NCBI GenBank assembly: GCA_964607865.1
Contig: CAZSLZ010000052.1
Location: forward strand, 1-19,533
From: CAZSLZ01 sp964607865
Lineage (GTDB): Bacteria; Vulcanimicrobiota; JAJTBE01; CAZSLZ01
Direction: 5' to 3'
DNA: 19,533 bases
The notes under the pieces were generated by a model. That model searched no databases, had not been told where the DNA came from, and saw nothing but the letters and a program-made list of their open reading frames with translations. Both the position numbers and the translations under genes were made by a program. This document shows, piece after piece, positions 7,419-15,550 of the stretch (positions within the stretch are counted from its first letter, which is position 1; each line of letters begins with the position of its first letter).

Positions 7419-8093
7419 TTATAAGGAAAAATCAGTTAAATTCCTGACAGCTTTTTGAAGAACCATAGCATGATTACAGTCCGGTTTTTCGAAAGTCATA
7501 TAATCCCCTATGTTTACTACCAGTTTCTTTATTCTTCCGGTTCCGTAAGATATTCCCACCGGCACAAATTTAACCCTGGTTTTAACCTTGTATTGCATTT
7601 TGATCATCAGGTTTATGAATCCGGGCTTGAATTCTGCCATCTTGCCGGGGAAAGTACGCCCTTCAGGAAATACCACAATGAATTCATCCTTGTCAAGAAT
7701 TTTTCGGAAGAATTTGAAAGTTGACAGGCTCTTTTCGGGATGATCCCGATCCACAGGAACAGCGCCCATCCACTTTATTCCGGTGCGGTTGAAAGGAAGC
7801 AGAATTTCTCCCAGCGTTTCCCATAAACTTCCCTTGTAATCGCCAAAAAGGTTCTCAAAAAGCTCTTTTTTCGCAAGATAGTACATTTGTCTTTTCTGAG
7901 GCCTATACACAGCTTCGCAAATTGCAAACAAATCCATCCAGGACTGATGTTTGCAAATGAGGACCGCCGGGCCTTTGGCGGGTAATTTATCGGCGTTGAG
8001 AATCTGAAAATCGTAACCCAGTTTTAATGTGGGAAGAATAGCCAAAGCGCGGAAAATATGAAAGAAAGAAGTGTTACGTTGATAATCGGTCAT
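7419..8093 (-). CDS. PlsC-type 1-acyl-glycerol-3-phosphate acyltransferase
   Basis: The 224 residues carry the acyltransferase motifs in order: catalytic H-x4-D as H49-Q-S-W-M-D54, the VPVDRD region near 115, FPEGRTFPG (phosphate-binding EGTR-type motif) and VPVGISYG. The family esterifies the sn-2 position of lysophosphatidic acid in phospholipid synthesis at the inner face of the cytoplasmic membrane; related members act on other lipid acceptors. Length is usual for the family. Its ATG overlaps the stop of the upstream membrane-protein gene as ATGA (8090-8093), so translation is coupled. Whether it is the housekeeping PlsC or a specialised acyltransferase cannot be told. The coupling to two membrane proteins of unknown function favours a dedicated envelope role. 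Confidence 0.92.
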   Translation of the reverse strand: MTDYQRNTSFFHIFRALAILPTLKLGYDFQILNADKLPAKGPAVLICKHQSWMDLFAICEAVYRPQKRQMYYLAKKELFENLFGDYKGSLWETLGEILLPFNRTGIKWMGAVPVDRDHPEKSLSTFKFFRKILDKDEFIVVFPEGRTFPGKMAEFKPGFINLMIKMQYKVKTRVKFVPVGISYGTGRIKKLVVNIGDYMTFEKPDCNHAMVLQKAVRNLTDFSL

Positions 8094-8644
8094 TTCTCGG
8101 TTCTCATACTTACCTGTTTATAAATTTTTGATTTCTTGATTTTTATTGGTATGGGCTCGCCATGTTCATCAAAAATCCCGTTTTTTCTAAATTCGAAGTT
8201 CTCTTTTTCGTCAAGAAAAAAGCAATTGAAAACAATCTTTTTGTCTTCGGATTTCACTTCACATTTTTCCAGGTAGGTATCGGGGTTAAGGATTTTTAAT
8301 TTTTTAACATCCTCCCATTTTATATCAGTTTTTCTGAGAGGAGAATCATAAGAAATCTTTTCCGGTGTGATAATTATTTTTGTGTTTTGCTTCTGCCATC
8401 CCGAAACAATGATAAAAATCAAGGTGGCAATTCCAAAACCGATATTGAAATTATTCTCTTTTTCCACTTTTTCAGCCAGGTTCTGATATTCCTCGGGAGA
8501 AACTTCCCCCTTCTTTGCCTGCAACGCCCGGTTGGTGAAAAAAACAAGAGCCATAATAGCAAAAACAATCAGAATTGATATGACTATTAATATTTTCTTA
8601 TAACGTGGGTTTTTTACCAGTGAATTAAAAAATACAATCTTCAT
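8090..8644 (-). CDS. Two-span membrane protein with soluble beta-rich C-terminus
   Basis: I do not recognise a named family. The 184 residues have membrane segments at about 18-37 and 68-82, joined by a short charged loop (about 40-65) with coiled-coil character. From about 88 there is a domain starting NTKIIITPEKISYDSPLRKT, followed by DIKWEDVKKLKI. That pattern is typical of small bacterial PH-like membrane-associated domains, where a strand with 'it.e.i.y' is followed by 'i.w.di'. Its ATG directly follows the TAA of the gene before it (TAAATG at 8642-8647), and its own stop overlaps the PlsC start. All three genes are therefore one translationally linked operon. A role as membrane partner of the acyltransferase is inferred. 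Confidence 0.85.
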   Translation of the reverse strand: MKIVFFNSLVKNPRYKKILIVISILIVFAIMALVFFTNRALQAKKGEVSPEEYQNLAEKVEKENNFNIGFGIATLIFIIVSGWQKQNTKIIITPEKISYDSPLRKTDIKWEDVKKLKILNPDTYLEKCEVKSEDKKIVFNCFFLDEKENFEFRKNGIFDEHGEPIPIKIKKSKIYKQVSMRTEK

Positions 8645-9400
8645 TTATTCGGTTCCCGGAATATTTTTTATAGTAATGGTGACAGCAAATTCCTCATCTT
8701 TCAGCTGGAATTCCCTGACCCGGAAAGGCAAATTCATGGCATCGGGGATTTCCTCCAGCTCCCGGTTGATTCTCTGGACAAAACTTTTCTTGAAAATTTC
8801 AAGTTTAGCTTCCTTGCCGTCAACGGTTTTCAGTGAATCAAAATCCATGCTGAACTGGTAGTTTTCTATGTCAGCATCGCCGGTGGCAATAAAATTTATA
8901 TATTTGCCCTTGTTGGGTACGGAAATATTTATCCGGGTTTTGCCCTCAGCGGGAAAAACCCTTAAAATGCTTGCTTCCTTGTTGCTGGGCAACTGTAAAT
9001 CCTGCTGGTTCACCATTTGCAGGAAATAATTCAACTGAGCCTGATCCAGCACAAACTCCAGCTGGGTTCCCTGGACGGGAGCGTTGGGATCGTCCAGCAC
9101 TTTTTTGTATCGTTTTTCAATTTCTTCAATTTCCTGCTCCTGAGAAATTGTCAGCTCTATCTTTTCAGTAACCAGGGGAGCTTCAGACATATAACCCGTT
9201 TTCAACTTGTTTGTGAGGGTGGTAATAACAAAAAAAAGTACAATCATCAATACAATCATAACTGCCAACAGGCATGAAAAGCTCTTTTTCAGCGCCCGGC
9301 TCGATTTTCTGGGCCCTGCGAAAAATTGTTCGGGCAAAAGTTTCTCAATCTCCTCTTTGCCCAGTTTTTCTTTTTCTTGTTTTTCTTCAAATTCCGACAT
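8645..9400 (-). CDS. Single-span membrane protein with large extracytoplasmic domain
   Basis: No family is recognised with certainty. The 251 residues have a highly charged cytoplasmic N-terminus (1-40, rich in E and K), one membrane span at about 42-62 and an exported domain of about 190 residues. The exported part has a charged helix (82-100) and then alternating strands (LEFVLDQAQLNYFLQ, ..., FAVTITIKNI). This recalls membrane-anchored lipid-binding beta folds of the YpmS or LmeA sort, by impression only. GAGG lies about 9 bases before the ATG. It is the first gene of the operon 9400-7419. Co-expression with an acyltransferase makes a lipid-related role reasonable but unproven. Confidence 0.85.
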   Translation of the reverse strand: MSEFEEKQEKEKLGKEEIEKLLPEQFFAGPRKSSRALKKSFSCLLAVMIVLMIVLFFVITTLTNKLKTGYMSEAPLVTEKIELTISQEQEIEEIEKRYKKVLDDPNAPVQGTQLEFVLDQAQLNYFLQMVNQQDLQLPSNKEASILRVFPAEGKTRINISVPNKGKYINFIATGDADIENYQFSMDFDSLKTVDGKEAKLEIFKKSFVQRINRELEEIPDAMNLPFRVREFQLKDEEFAVTITIKNIPGTE

Positions 9401-9499
9401 ACTGTTTCCTCTGTTGATTCTGTGTAAGTTTGAATCACAGCCAAACCCTATCTGGCAAACCTGAAAAGGTTGACTTTTTTTATTCTATTCCGATTAATT

Positions 9500-10006
9500 T
9501 TAACCTGTTCTTGTTTTTTTCCAGTTTTCAACTGCCGACCTGCAATTATGGAATGCAATTTTTTCCGGCAACTCGCTGGCAGAAAACCATTTAATTTCGT
9601 TGACATCGTCCTGAGGTTTTTCCATCCCATTCCTGAATCGGGTAAGATAGTGAAAATTCATGGTGTGAATTCCCGTATCACCATAGGTATCGTTCACCAC
9701 ACCCAATAATTTTATAATTTCGACTTCCAACCCTGTTTCCTCGGCAATTTCCCTGTGAACGGCCTCTTCGGGGTGCTCCCCTTCTTCGATGAAACCGCCG
9801 GGCAAGTCCCACCAATCCCTGTAAGGCTCTATCCCCCGGCGGGCGAGCATGATTTTTTCGCCTTTTTCAACCAGTACCGCTACGCAGGGCCGGGGATTCT
9901 GATAAAACACAAAGCCACATTCAGAACAAACCTGCCTGGGTTTGTCATCTTTAATTTTTATCGCCAGTTTTCCGGCGCACAAGGGGCAAAATTTATACTC
10001 TACCAT
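9500..10006 (-). CDS. Nudix hydrolase with N-terminal zinc ribbon
   Basis: The 168 residues begin with a zinc ribbon (C7-P-L-C10 and C27-S-E-C30) followed by a Nudix domain. The Nudix box G-x5-E-x7-R-E-x2-E-E-x-G is complete (GFIEEGE, then REIAEETGL). Enzymes with this layout hydrolyse nucleoside diphosphates linked to another moiety, such as NADH or ADP-ribose. The zinc ribbon also occurs in NudC-like proteins, but the short length here fits the ADP-ribose-pyrophosphatase-like group better. Substrate is not decidable by eye. The gene starts 2 bases after the stop of the DUF885 gene, with AAAGGAG inside that gene's end, so it is translated from the same message. Confidence 0.94.
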   Translation of the reverse strand: MVEYKFCPLCAGKLAIKIKDDKPRQVCSECGFVFYQNPRPCVAVLVEKGEKIMLARRGIEPYRDWWDLPGGFIEEGEHPEEAVHREIAEETGLEVEIIKLLGVVNDTYGDTGIHTMNFHYLTRFRNGMEKPQDDVNEIKWFSASELPEKIAFHNCRSAVENWKKTRTG

Positions 10007-10008
10007 TG

Positions 10009-11655
10009 TTAACTCCTTTGAAAGCTTACATCATTGAGCCCGAATCTGTGGCGAACCAGTTTTTCGGTAAAATGCAGGGGCATACTTCCTGTATATAAAA
10101 GGGTATCATGGAATTTCTTCAGTTTGAAATTTCCTTCAAGCTCCTGCTCCAGACGTTTCAGCATTTCCTTGAGCATATGTTTGCCCACCAGGTAACTCAG
10201 GTTATAACCGGGCATAATGGTATATCGGTTAACATCGGCAATACAGGATGCCTCGTCGTATCCGGTTTCCTGTTGTATCTTCCTTACCGCATCCATAAAG
10301 GAGTATTCGCCTCTTGACAATTTTATATCAACAATTATCCGGGTAGCCCGCCATATCATATCGTTATATCTTTCCAGCATAATCATGGGGTCATCGGCAA
10401 AACCAAGTTGCGCAACCTTCTCTTCACAATAATGGGCCCAGCCCTCCACAAATTCAATTGAAGAAGTCAGAAGCCGGCTGTAAGCCTGGTTATTATTTTC
10501 ACAAACCATTTGCAGGTGGTGTCCTGGGTATGCTTCATGAACCGAAGTGTTCAAAATGGAGGCGAAATTGTGAATCTCCATCTTTTGCCCCAGTTTTTCC
10601 AGGGGCCTGCTCATCCAATAGTAACCTACCTGTTTTTTATCAAATTTTCCAGGAGGCATATAGGCACCAAATGGAATGAAACTGCGGGCGAAACTGGGGG
10701 TTTCAATAACTCTCAATTCTTCGTTTTCAGGCAGGGTGGCAAAATCGTTGTCTATGACAAACTGCCGGGCTTCGTTACAGGATTGGATCGTTTTTTCCAG
10801 AACTTTCTCGAAAGTATCAGGATGATTCTGCCTGACAATCTTTTTTGCCTCTTCCACGGATTTTCCGGGAGCAATAATTGAAGCTATCCGTTTCTGGTTT
10901 TCCCTGGCTATCTCAAGTTGTTCCTCGCCGAATTCCAATAATTCTTCTGTGTTCATGCCCAGTTTGCGCATTTCCATTAACCTGTCAAAATCTTCGGGTT
11001 TCATGGCAAAATCTTCCCTGGATTTGGGAAGGACATCCTCAATAAGCCATCGGCTGTAATCCTGCAGGGCATTAATACATTTACTGCCGTTGTCATTGAG
11101 CCGGTTAAGAATTCTCTGGGCAATCTGCTCCTCTTTACCCACCTTCAATATGGTGTTTATGAAGCCTACCATATTTTTTACTTCATCGGCGCCCAACTCT
11201 ACCCACAGTTGAACCGGATCTGTCAACACTTTTTTAGTGTTTTCCAGGTAGCTGGGGATTTTTTCCATCCGCCGGGAAATTTTATCCAACCTTACTTCCA
11301 GGGGAGCAAATTCTTTTACAAACAGGGAATAAAGAGCATTGCTGACTATCATTCCCGCAGTGGGATGAGAATAATCCCTGCCGTGTTTTTCTTCCTCAAA
11401 TTTTTGAAGTTTCATCACATTTAACAGGGCTTTCAGGTCAATTCTTTCTTCAAAACCCAGTTGCTCATCGGTAACCGATTCCAGCTCTTCAATAAAACGG
11501 TTTCTACGTTTTTTCAGCGCCTCCACCGATTCGGGCGTACCCTGGGGCATTTCTTCATCATATTGGTGAATGCCCATAACTGTAGCCAGATGGGGTAATT
11601 CTTCCATTAAATCCTTAAAGAAATCTTTGGCCAGTTTTTCCACCGGTCTGTTCAT
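10009..11655 (-). CDS. DUF885 family protein (putative metallopeptidase/carboxypeptidase-like)
   Basis: The 548 residues match the DUF885 family, with its two diagnostic motifs HEAYPGHH (H373-E374 ... H379-H380) and EGWAHYCEE further on. These resemble metal-binding residues of zinc peptidases, and members are thought to be peptidases, often acting on dipeptides or similar small substrates. No signal peptide is seen, so the protein is probably cytoplasmic here. An in-frame ATG at 11712 would add 19 residues, but GGAGG lies 6 bases before the ATG at 11655, and the extra stretch covers a terminator-like hairpin; hence the shorter start. It lies downstream of glyA and is coupled to the Nudix gene. 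Confidence 0.92.
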   Translation of the reverse strand: MNRPVEKLAKDFFKDLMEELPHLATVMGIHQYDEEMPQGTPESVEALKKRRNRFIEELESVTDEQLGFEERIDLKALLNVMKLQKFEEEKHGRDYSHPTAGMIVSNALYSLFVKEFAPLEVRLDKISRRMEKIPSYLENTKKVLTDPVQLWVELGADEVKNMVGFINTILKVGKEEQIAQRILNRLNDNGSKCINALQDYSRWLIEDVLPKSREDFAMKPEDFDRLMEMRKLGMNTEELLEFGEEQLEIARENQKRIASIIAPGKSVEEAKKIVRQNHPDTFEKVLEKTIQSCNEARQFVIDNDFATLPENEELRVIETPSFARSFIPFGAYMPPGKFDKKQVGYYWMSRPLEKLGQKMEIHNFASILNTSVHEAYPGHHLQMVCENNNQAYSRLLTSSIEFVEGWAHYCEEKVAQLGFADDPMIMLERYNDMIWRATRIIVDIKLSRGEYSFMDAVRKIQQETGYDEASCIADVNRYTIMPGYNLSYLVGKHMLKEMLKRLEQELEGNFKLKKFHDTLLYTGSMPLHFTEKLVRHRFGLNDVSFQRS

Positions 11656-11672
11656 ATATTCCTCCATAAAAT

Positions 11673-11715
11673 AAAAGGGATGGCCCCTGCCAGAACCATC
11701 TTCCGGAGTCATCCC
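11673..11715 (-). terminator. Candidate terminator or attenuator between glyA and DUF885 gene
   Basis: On the minus strand, GGGATG (from 11715) pairs with CATCCC (to 11677). Inside it CCGGAA pairs with TTCTGG around a 5-base loop. TTTTATTTT follows directly. The internal bulges make it weaker than a textbook terminator. It begins 11 bases after the glyA stop and could reduce read-through into the DUF885/Nudix pair. Confidence 0.55.
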
Positions 11716-11726
11716 CTGTTTTTCAG

Positions 11727-13016
11727 TTAACTTGAAATCTCAATTCTGGAAAGGTTGTCCTTCATCTCCTTGAGCCGGTGAGAGTAAAGAGGAAACTGCC
11801 CGGTTAATTCCCTGACCTCTTTTTTTACCTGCTCTTTTACGTGGTCATCCTCAAAATTCTTAAGAACCCTGCTGATCAACCCTGCTATAACCTTCATTTC
11901 CCCTTCCTTCATTCCCCGGGAGGTGACAGCGGGAGTCCCGATGCGAATTCCACTGGTAACCATGGGCGGCTCGGGATCGTAAGGTATGGCATTCTTGTTT
12001 ACCGTAACGCCAGCTTCATCCAGAACGGTTTCTGCAATTTTTCCTGTCAACCCCTTTACTTTCCGTAAATCCACCAGCATCAAATGATTGTCGGTTCCCC
12101 CGGAAACAATACGGAAACCTTCATTCTGCAGGGCATCAGACATGGCTTTTGCATTTTTAATAATCTGCTTCTGATATTCCTTGAATTCCTCAGTCATTGC
12201 TTCCTTAAAAGCTACTGCCTTGGCAGCAATCACATGCATTAACGGGCCGCCCTGAATGCCGGGGAAAACTTCCCTGTTCAACAGTTTGCGGTGTTTCTTC
12301 TTACAGAGAATCATCCCAGCGCGGGGCCCCCGCAGGGTTTTATGGGTGGTAGTGGTAACGAAATCGGCATGAGGAACCGGGCTGGGGTGAAGACCTGCAG
12401 CCACCAGGCCTGCAATATGAGCCATATCCACTACAAAATAAGCATCAATTTCATCGCAAATTTCCTTGAATTTGGCAAAATCAATAATTCTGGGGTAGGC
12501 GCTGGCTCCGGCAAGAATCATTTTGGGTTTATGCTTCAAAGCCAATTCCCGTACTTCGTCATAATCTATGGTTTCGGTTTCCCTGTTCAGGGTATAGGGA
12601 ATAACATTATATAGTTTTCCCGAAAAATTTATAGGGTGTCCATGGGACAAATGCCCGCCCTGGTCCAGGCTCATACCCATAAAGGTATCACCAGCTTCCA
12701 ATAAGGCAAAATAAACAGCCATATTTGCCTGGGTTCCCGAATGGGGTTGAACATTGGCATACTCGGCGCCGAAAAGCTTCTTCGCCCTGTTCCTTGCAAG
12801 TTTCTCAACTATATCAACAAATTCACAGCCTCCATAATAACGTTTTTTGGGGTAACCCTCGGCATATTTGTTGGTAAGAACACTGCCCTGGGTTTCCAGA
12901 ACCGCCTCGGAAACAAAATTTTCTGATGCAATCAATTCAAGGTTACTGGCCTGGCGATTGGTTTCTTTATAAATAGCTTCATAAACTTCCGGATCAACTT
13001 CATAAAGTTTTTTCAT
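11727..13016 (-). CDS. glyA: Serine hydroxymethyltransferase
   Basis: GlyA is the PLP enzyme that interconverts serine and glycine while loading tetrahydrofolate with a one-carbon unit, the main source of one-carbon groups; it acts in the cytoplasm. The 429 residues are full length and collinear with bacterial GlyA. Visible motifs are the N-terminal NLELIASENFVS, TNKYAEGYPKKRYYGG, QPHSGTQAN, VVDMAHIAGL and the PLP-lysine motif TTTTHKTLRGPR with K226. GGGAGATGAG lies just before the ATG at 13016. The upstream 214-base A+T-rich spacer is shared with the divergent YHS gene; I see no single convincing promoter on the minus strand there. A candidate terminator follows the gene. Confidence 0.99.
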   Translation of the reverse strand: MKKLYEVDPEVYEAIYKETNRQASNLELIASENFVSEAVLETQGSVLTNKYAEGYPKKRYYGGCEFVDIVEKLARNRAKKLFGAEYANVQPHSGTQANMAVYFALLEAGDTFMGMSLDQGGHLSHGHPINFSGKLYNVIPYTLNRETETIDYDEVRELALKHKPKMILAGASAYPRIIDFAKFKEICDEIDAYFVVDMAHIAGLVAAGLHPSPVPHADFVTTTTHKTLRGPRAGMILCKKKHRKLLNREVFPGIQGGPLMHVIAAKAVAFKEAMTEEFKEYQKQIIKNAKAMSDALQNEGFRIVSGGTDNHLMLVDLRKVKGLTGKIAETVLDEAGVTVNKNAIPYDPEPPMVTSGIRIGTPAVTSRGMKEGEMKVIAGLISRVLKNFEDDHVKEQVKKEVRELTGQFPLYSHRLKEMKDNLSRIEISS

Positions 13017-13118
13017 ATTCTCATCTCCCGATAATATAAATTAAAATTGATTTTCTTAATAGAAATAATTCAGTGTGGAATTCTTTATAATTGTTTCTTT
13101 GCCAGCCCGCAAGATCCT

Positions 13119-13206
13119 TTGAAAAACCTGGCACAAAAAGTATAAACAAAAAAATAAAAGAAATATGGAATCTCTATTGATTATATTCCACCTATAATAG
13201 TATAAT
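13119..13206 (+). promoter_or_regulatory. Two candidate tandem promoters for the YHS-protein operon
   Basis: The upstream set is TTGAAA (13119-13124), a 16-base spacer and TATAAA (13141-13146). The downstream set is TTGATT (13177-13182), an 18-base spacer and TATAAT (13201-13206); another TATAAT at 13193-13198 has no matching -35. The second set would start transcription just before the GGGGGAG ribosome site at 13220-13225. They were called by eye in an A+T-rich spacer, so chance matches are possible. Confidence 0.45.
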
Positions 13207-13230
13207 AATAAGAAATGATGGGGGAGTAAC

Positions 13231-14085
13231 ATGTCTGAAGAACCCACAAACAAAATACCTGAAAATGAGAACAATGGCGAAAAACCACAGAACCCGCCCA
13301 GCTCAGCAGAAAACTCAGAAAAAAAAGATATTGTTAAAATCATACTGATTGCCGTTTTGTTTCTGGCTTTCATCTATAGTTTTGTTTCCACTCAGAACAA
13401 ACGGAAAAACGAAGAAATATCAAGAGATGAAGCTGTGGTTAAAAGTATAATGTCCCGCTCCAATAATACAAGCCAAACCTTGCAGAAATGCCCGGTCTGC
13501 GGAAAGACTTTTAAACAGGAAAATTCCGTATTTCAACATCAAATTAAAGGCGCTGCTACAACATTTTATTTTGATTCTGAAAAATGTTACACAGCTTTTC
13601 TGGAGAATCCCGGCAGGTACTATCGCATTAACCGTGTAGAAGTCAAGGTGAAGCCCAGGACAGATGAAACCGAAGTGCCCGGCAGTAACGAAAATATGCT
13701 GGAAGAAATTCCCATGAATGAGGATGATAATTCTGTTATCGATTCCCCGCCTGCCACTTCTGCCCCCGAGCCTGAACCCAAAACCGATGATGATCACTTG
13801 CTTCATATTCCCCTGCCCGAGGAAGTACCCGATAAGGCAAAAAAACCTTCCACACCCGACGAGGTGCCTGATTCCTTTGCCGATCCCCTGCCGGGCCAGG
13901 GCAAAAGCAATGACGAACCGGTTATAGAAATCATTCCCGATAAACCCGATACCAACTCGGAGCCTCCCGCAAAACCGGTGGAAGACGATCTGGAAGTTAT
14001 TGAAATTCCTGAAGGGGCGGTGCCTGCACCCCAGGATGATATAAAACTGGAAGAAACTCCCATACCCAGGCCCAAATCTTTATAA
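13231..14085 (+). CDS. Membrane-anchored YHS-domain protein with long acidic proline-rich tail
   Basis: The 284 residues have a disordered polar N-terminus (1-32), one membrane span (about 33-52) and a YHS-like domain at about 85-132. The domain has CPVCGKTF (C87, C90) and FYFDSEKC (C119), then FLENPGRY, matching the family pattern of an N-terminal cysteine pair, a Y-F-D/C-S strand with cysteine, and 'F..NP..Y'. YHS domains are small metal-binding modules often found with metal-transport proteins. From about 145 to the end the chain is low-complexity, rich in P, E and D, with repeats of the form P-D-E/K-x-P-D. With only a short N-terminus before the span, topology is uncertain. GGGGGAG lies 5 bases before the ATG. 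The coiled-coil gene follows 12 bases after the stop. Confidence 0.88.
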   Translation: MSEEPTNKIPENENNGEKPQNPPSSAENSEKKDIVKIILIAVLFLAFIYSFVSTQNKRKNEEISRDEAVVKSIMSRSNNTSQTLQKCPVCGKTFKQENSVFQHQIKGAATTFYFDSEKCYTAFLENPGRYYRINRVEVKVKPRTDETEVPGSNENMLEEIPMNEDDNSVIDSPPATSAPEPEPKTDDDHLLHIPLPEEVPDKAKKPSTPDEVPDSFADPLPGQGKSNDEPVIEIIPDKPDTNSEPPAKPVEDDLEVIEIPEGAVPAPQDDIKLEETPIPRPKSL

Positions 14086-14097
14086 GCGGAGAATTAT

Positions 14098-14436
14098 ATG
14101 GAAAAACAAAAAAAAGACTGCGAAACGATTTTAAAAGATTTCGAAGAAGACCTTAAGGACTCGGAAACCGATATCAGTTACAAGGAATCGGAAGCCATCT
14201 ATTCAGAGCGTTATGCCCAGCTTTTAAGAAAATATAACAAATGTTATAAGGATTTTTATACCTATATTGTGGAGTCTTTTCAGCAGAAGTTGTCCCCCAT
14301 GGATACCTTGGTGGCAATGCAGTTAATGCTTCTGACCCTGTCTTCCCAGAACGCCACCCTGGCAGTAAAAATGGAAGACAGGCTGGACCAGCTGGAAGAA
14401 AAAATCGATAAAATAATGGAAAAACTGAATATTTAA
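14098..14436 (+). CDS. Small coiled-coil protein of unknown function
   Basis: The 112 residues are highly charged and helical, with no signal peptide or membrane span. Heptad-like patterns occur at about 1-35 and 85-112 (MEDRLDQLEEKIDKIMEKL), around a more hydrophobic centre (about 60-84, PMDTLVAMQLMLLTLSSQ). It resembles an oligomerising adaptor, but I do not recognise a family. GGAG lies 7 bases before the ATG, and the gene follows the YHS gene by 12 bases. The two are almost certainly co-transcribed, and they may interact (inference). It ends before a convergent-gene hairpin. Confidence 0.83.
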   Translation: MEKQKKDCETILKDFEEDLKDSETDISYKESEAIYSERYAQLLRKYNKCYKDFYTYIVESFQQKLSPMDTLVAMQLMLLTLSSQNATLAVKMEDRLDQLEEKIDKIMEKLNI

Positions 14437-14515
14437 CGGGTTTCACACCGCCAGCCTTGCATATACTTCATCTTTTTTCAAATATCTGAAATTACAGTCA
14501 CATTTGCCATAAATT

Positions 14516-14543
14516 TTTAAAGCCACCGGCTGGTGGCTTTAAA
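14516..14543. terminator. 12-bp palindromic hairpin between convergent genes, likely terminator
   Basis: TTTAAAGCCACC (14516-14527) pairs perfectly with GGTGGCTTTAAA (14532-14543) around GGCT. The stem is long and its outer part is A/T, but no T-run extends beyond it on either strand. Termination is therefore inferred from position, between the coiled-coil gene and the minus-strand MBL gene. Its AAGCCACC core recurs upstream of the MBL gene. Confidence 0.55.
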
Positions 14544-14571
14544 GGCATTGGTTGTGGCTATTGGCTTCATC
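14518..14571 (+). repeat. Flanking inverted-repeat copy, downstream of MBL gene
   Basis: Read on the plus strand, this stretch aligns with the minus strand of 15620-15577 beyond the other end of the MBL gene. Shared blocks in order are AAGCCACC, CTTT, AGGCATT, a 4-base mismatch (GGTT against AACC), GTGGC, ATT, GC and CATC. About 22 of 29 columns agree from AGGCATT onward, with one gap. This copy contains 9 extra bases that complete the palindrome. The alignment was made by eye. Confidence 0.45.
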
Positions 14572-14584
14572 CCACACAAAAGTG

Positions 14585-15550
14585 TTAATTTAATTCAATT
14601 TCCTGGTAATCCTTACAGGCGAAAACATCCAGCTCTGGTTTTCCCTCCTCTTCCCTTAAATACTCTTTTGCCTCGTTTACGATAAACTCAATTTTATCGT
14701 CGGTGGAAGTCGGGTCATGATGTGTAAGCCCCAACATTCTGGCGTTCGCGGCCAGAGCTGTTTTCACGCAGTAGTCTGGTGTTCCGTGTCCGAAACCTGC
14801 AGTCATTTTATCATATCTTTCCCGATCATACTGGGCATCCATCACCAGAAGGTCTGCCTGGTTGATATGACTGAGGAAATTCTGGGGTATTCCGTCCTGG
14901 TTTTCGTGGTCAGTAAGAAACACGAACACTTTTCCTGTTTTTCTTTCCTCAATGCGGTATGAAATAGTACGTTCCGGATGATTGCTTCGATGCATTTTTA
15001 TTACAAGACAGTCTTCAAGTTTATACTTGCACCCCTTGTTAAAGGGAATCATAGCCCCGTTGTTTTCAAAGTTTTCGAACTGGTCCATAGTGAAAACCTT
15101 GGTGCCCCCATCCCGGTGAATAATCATCACCATGGAATTGGGAAATTCGATTCCCTTGAACTTGAAATGGCTCTTCAATTCCTTGAAATCTACAGGGAAA
15201 AACGGCGGTTTGAATAACATTTCCATCATTTTTCCCGGCCCCACTCCCAGTTCCTGGGGGCCATAAGCCTTGATTTCAATTGACTTGATAAAAGTAACCG
15301 GAGCTAAAGTCAGCCCTATGGTATGATCGTAGTGGTAATGGGTATAAAGGATTATGAACTTCTTGATACCCTGATGCAGTGATTCATAAGACAGTGGAAC
15401 AAAACCGCTGCCTGTGTCAATGACCAGCCGAACTCCCCTGGGAAGGGAGTCGGATTCAATCATTAATGAAGTTGTGTTACCTCCAAACTTATTTTTTTCG
15501 GGCCCCGATACGGGGATTGAGCCTCTGGTGCCAAAAAATTTGATTACCAT
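14585..15550 (-). CDS. Metallo-beta-lactamase-fold hydrolase
   Basis: The 321 residues have the MBL fold of the group beginning 'kFfGTRGSIPVSGP' with 'GGNTTSL' after it. The metal motif is H-x-H-x-D-H as THYHYDHT (H71, H73, D75, H76). Further ligands are probably the aspartate in FLTDHEN and the histidine in LGLTHHDP. Related proteins are two-metal phosphodiesterases or hydrolases, and some act on cyclic nucleotides or RNA-like substrates; the substrate here is unknown. No signal peptide is present, so it is cytoplasmic. A GTG three codons upstream is in frame, but AAAGGGGTGG ends 6 bases before the ATG at 15550, which decides the start. That ribosome site is inside a long inverted repeat, which suggests translational control. 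The gene is monocistronic and divergent from queE. Confidence 0.93.
   Translation of the reverse strand: MVIKFFGTRGSIPVSGPEKNKFGGNTTSLMIESDSLPRGVRLVIDTGSGFVPLSYESLHQGIKKFIILYTHYHYDHTIGLTLAPVTFIKSIEIKAYGPQELGVGPGKMMEMLFKPPFFPVDFKELKSHFKFKGIEFPNSMVMIIHRDGGTKVFTMDQFENFENNGAMIPFNKGCKYKLEDCLVIKMHRSNHPERTISYRIEERKTGKVFVFLTDHENQDGIPQNFLSHINQADLLVMDAQYDRERYDKMTAGFGHGTPDYCVKTALAANARMLGLTHHDPTSTDDKIEFIVNEAKEYLREEEGKPELDVFACKDYQEIELN

Noticed and set aside
9458..9478. AACCT-gaaa-AGGTT hairpin followed by GAC and seven T residues on the plus strand.
   Set aside because: No plus-strand gene ends there; the stem is only 5 bp. On the minus strand, where the genes lie, no T-run follows. Probably chance.
13129..13145. 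TGGCAC-n5 resembling a sigma-54 -24 element.
   Set aside because: The -12 part reads GTATA and lacks the required GC.
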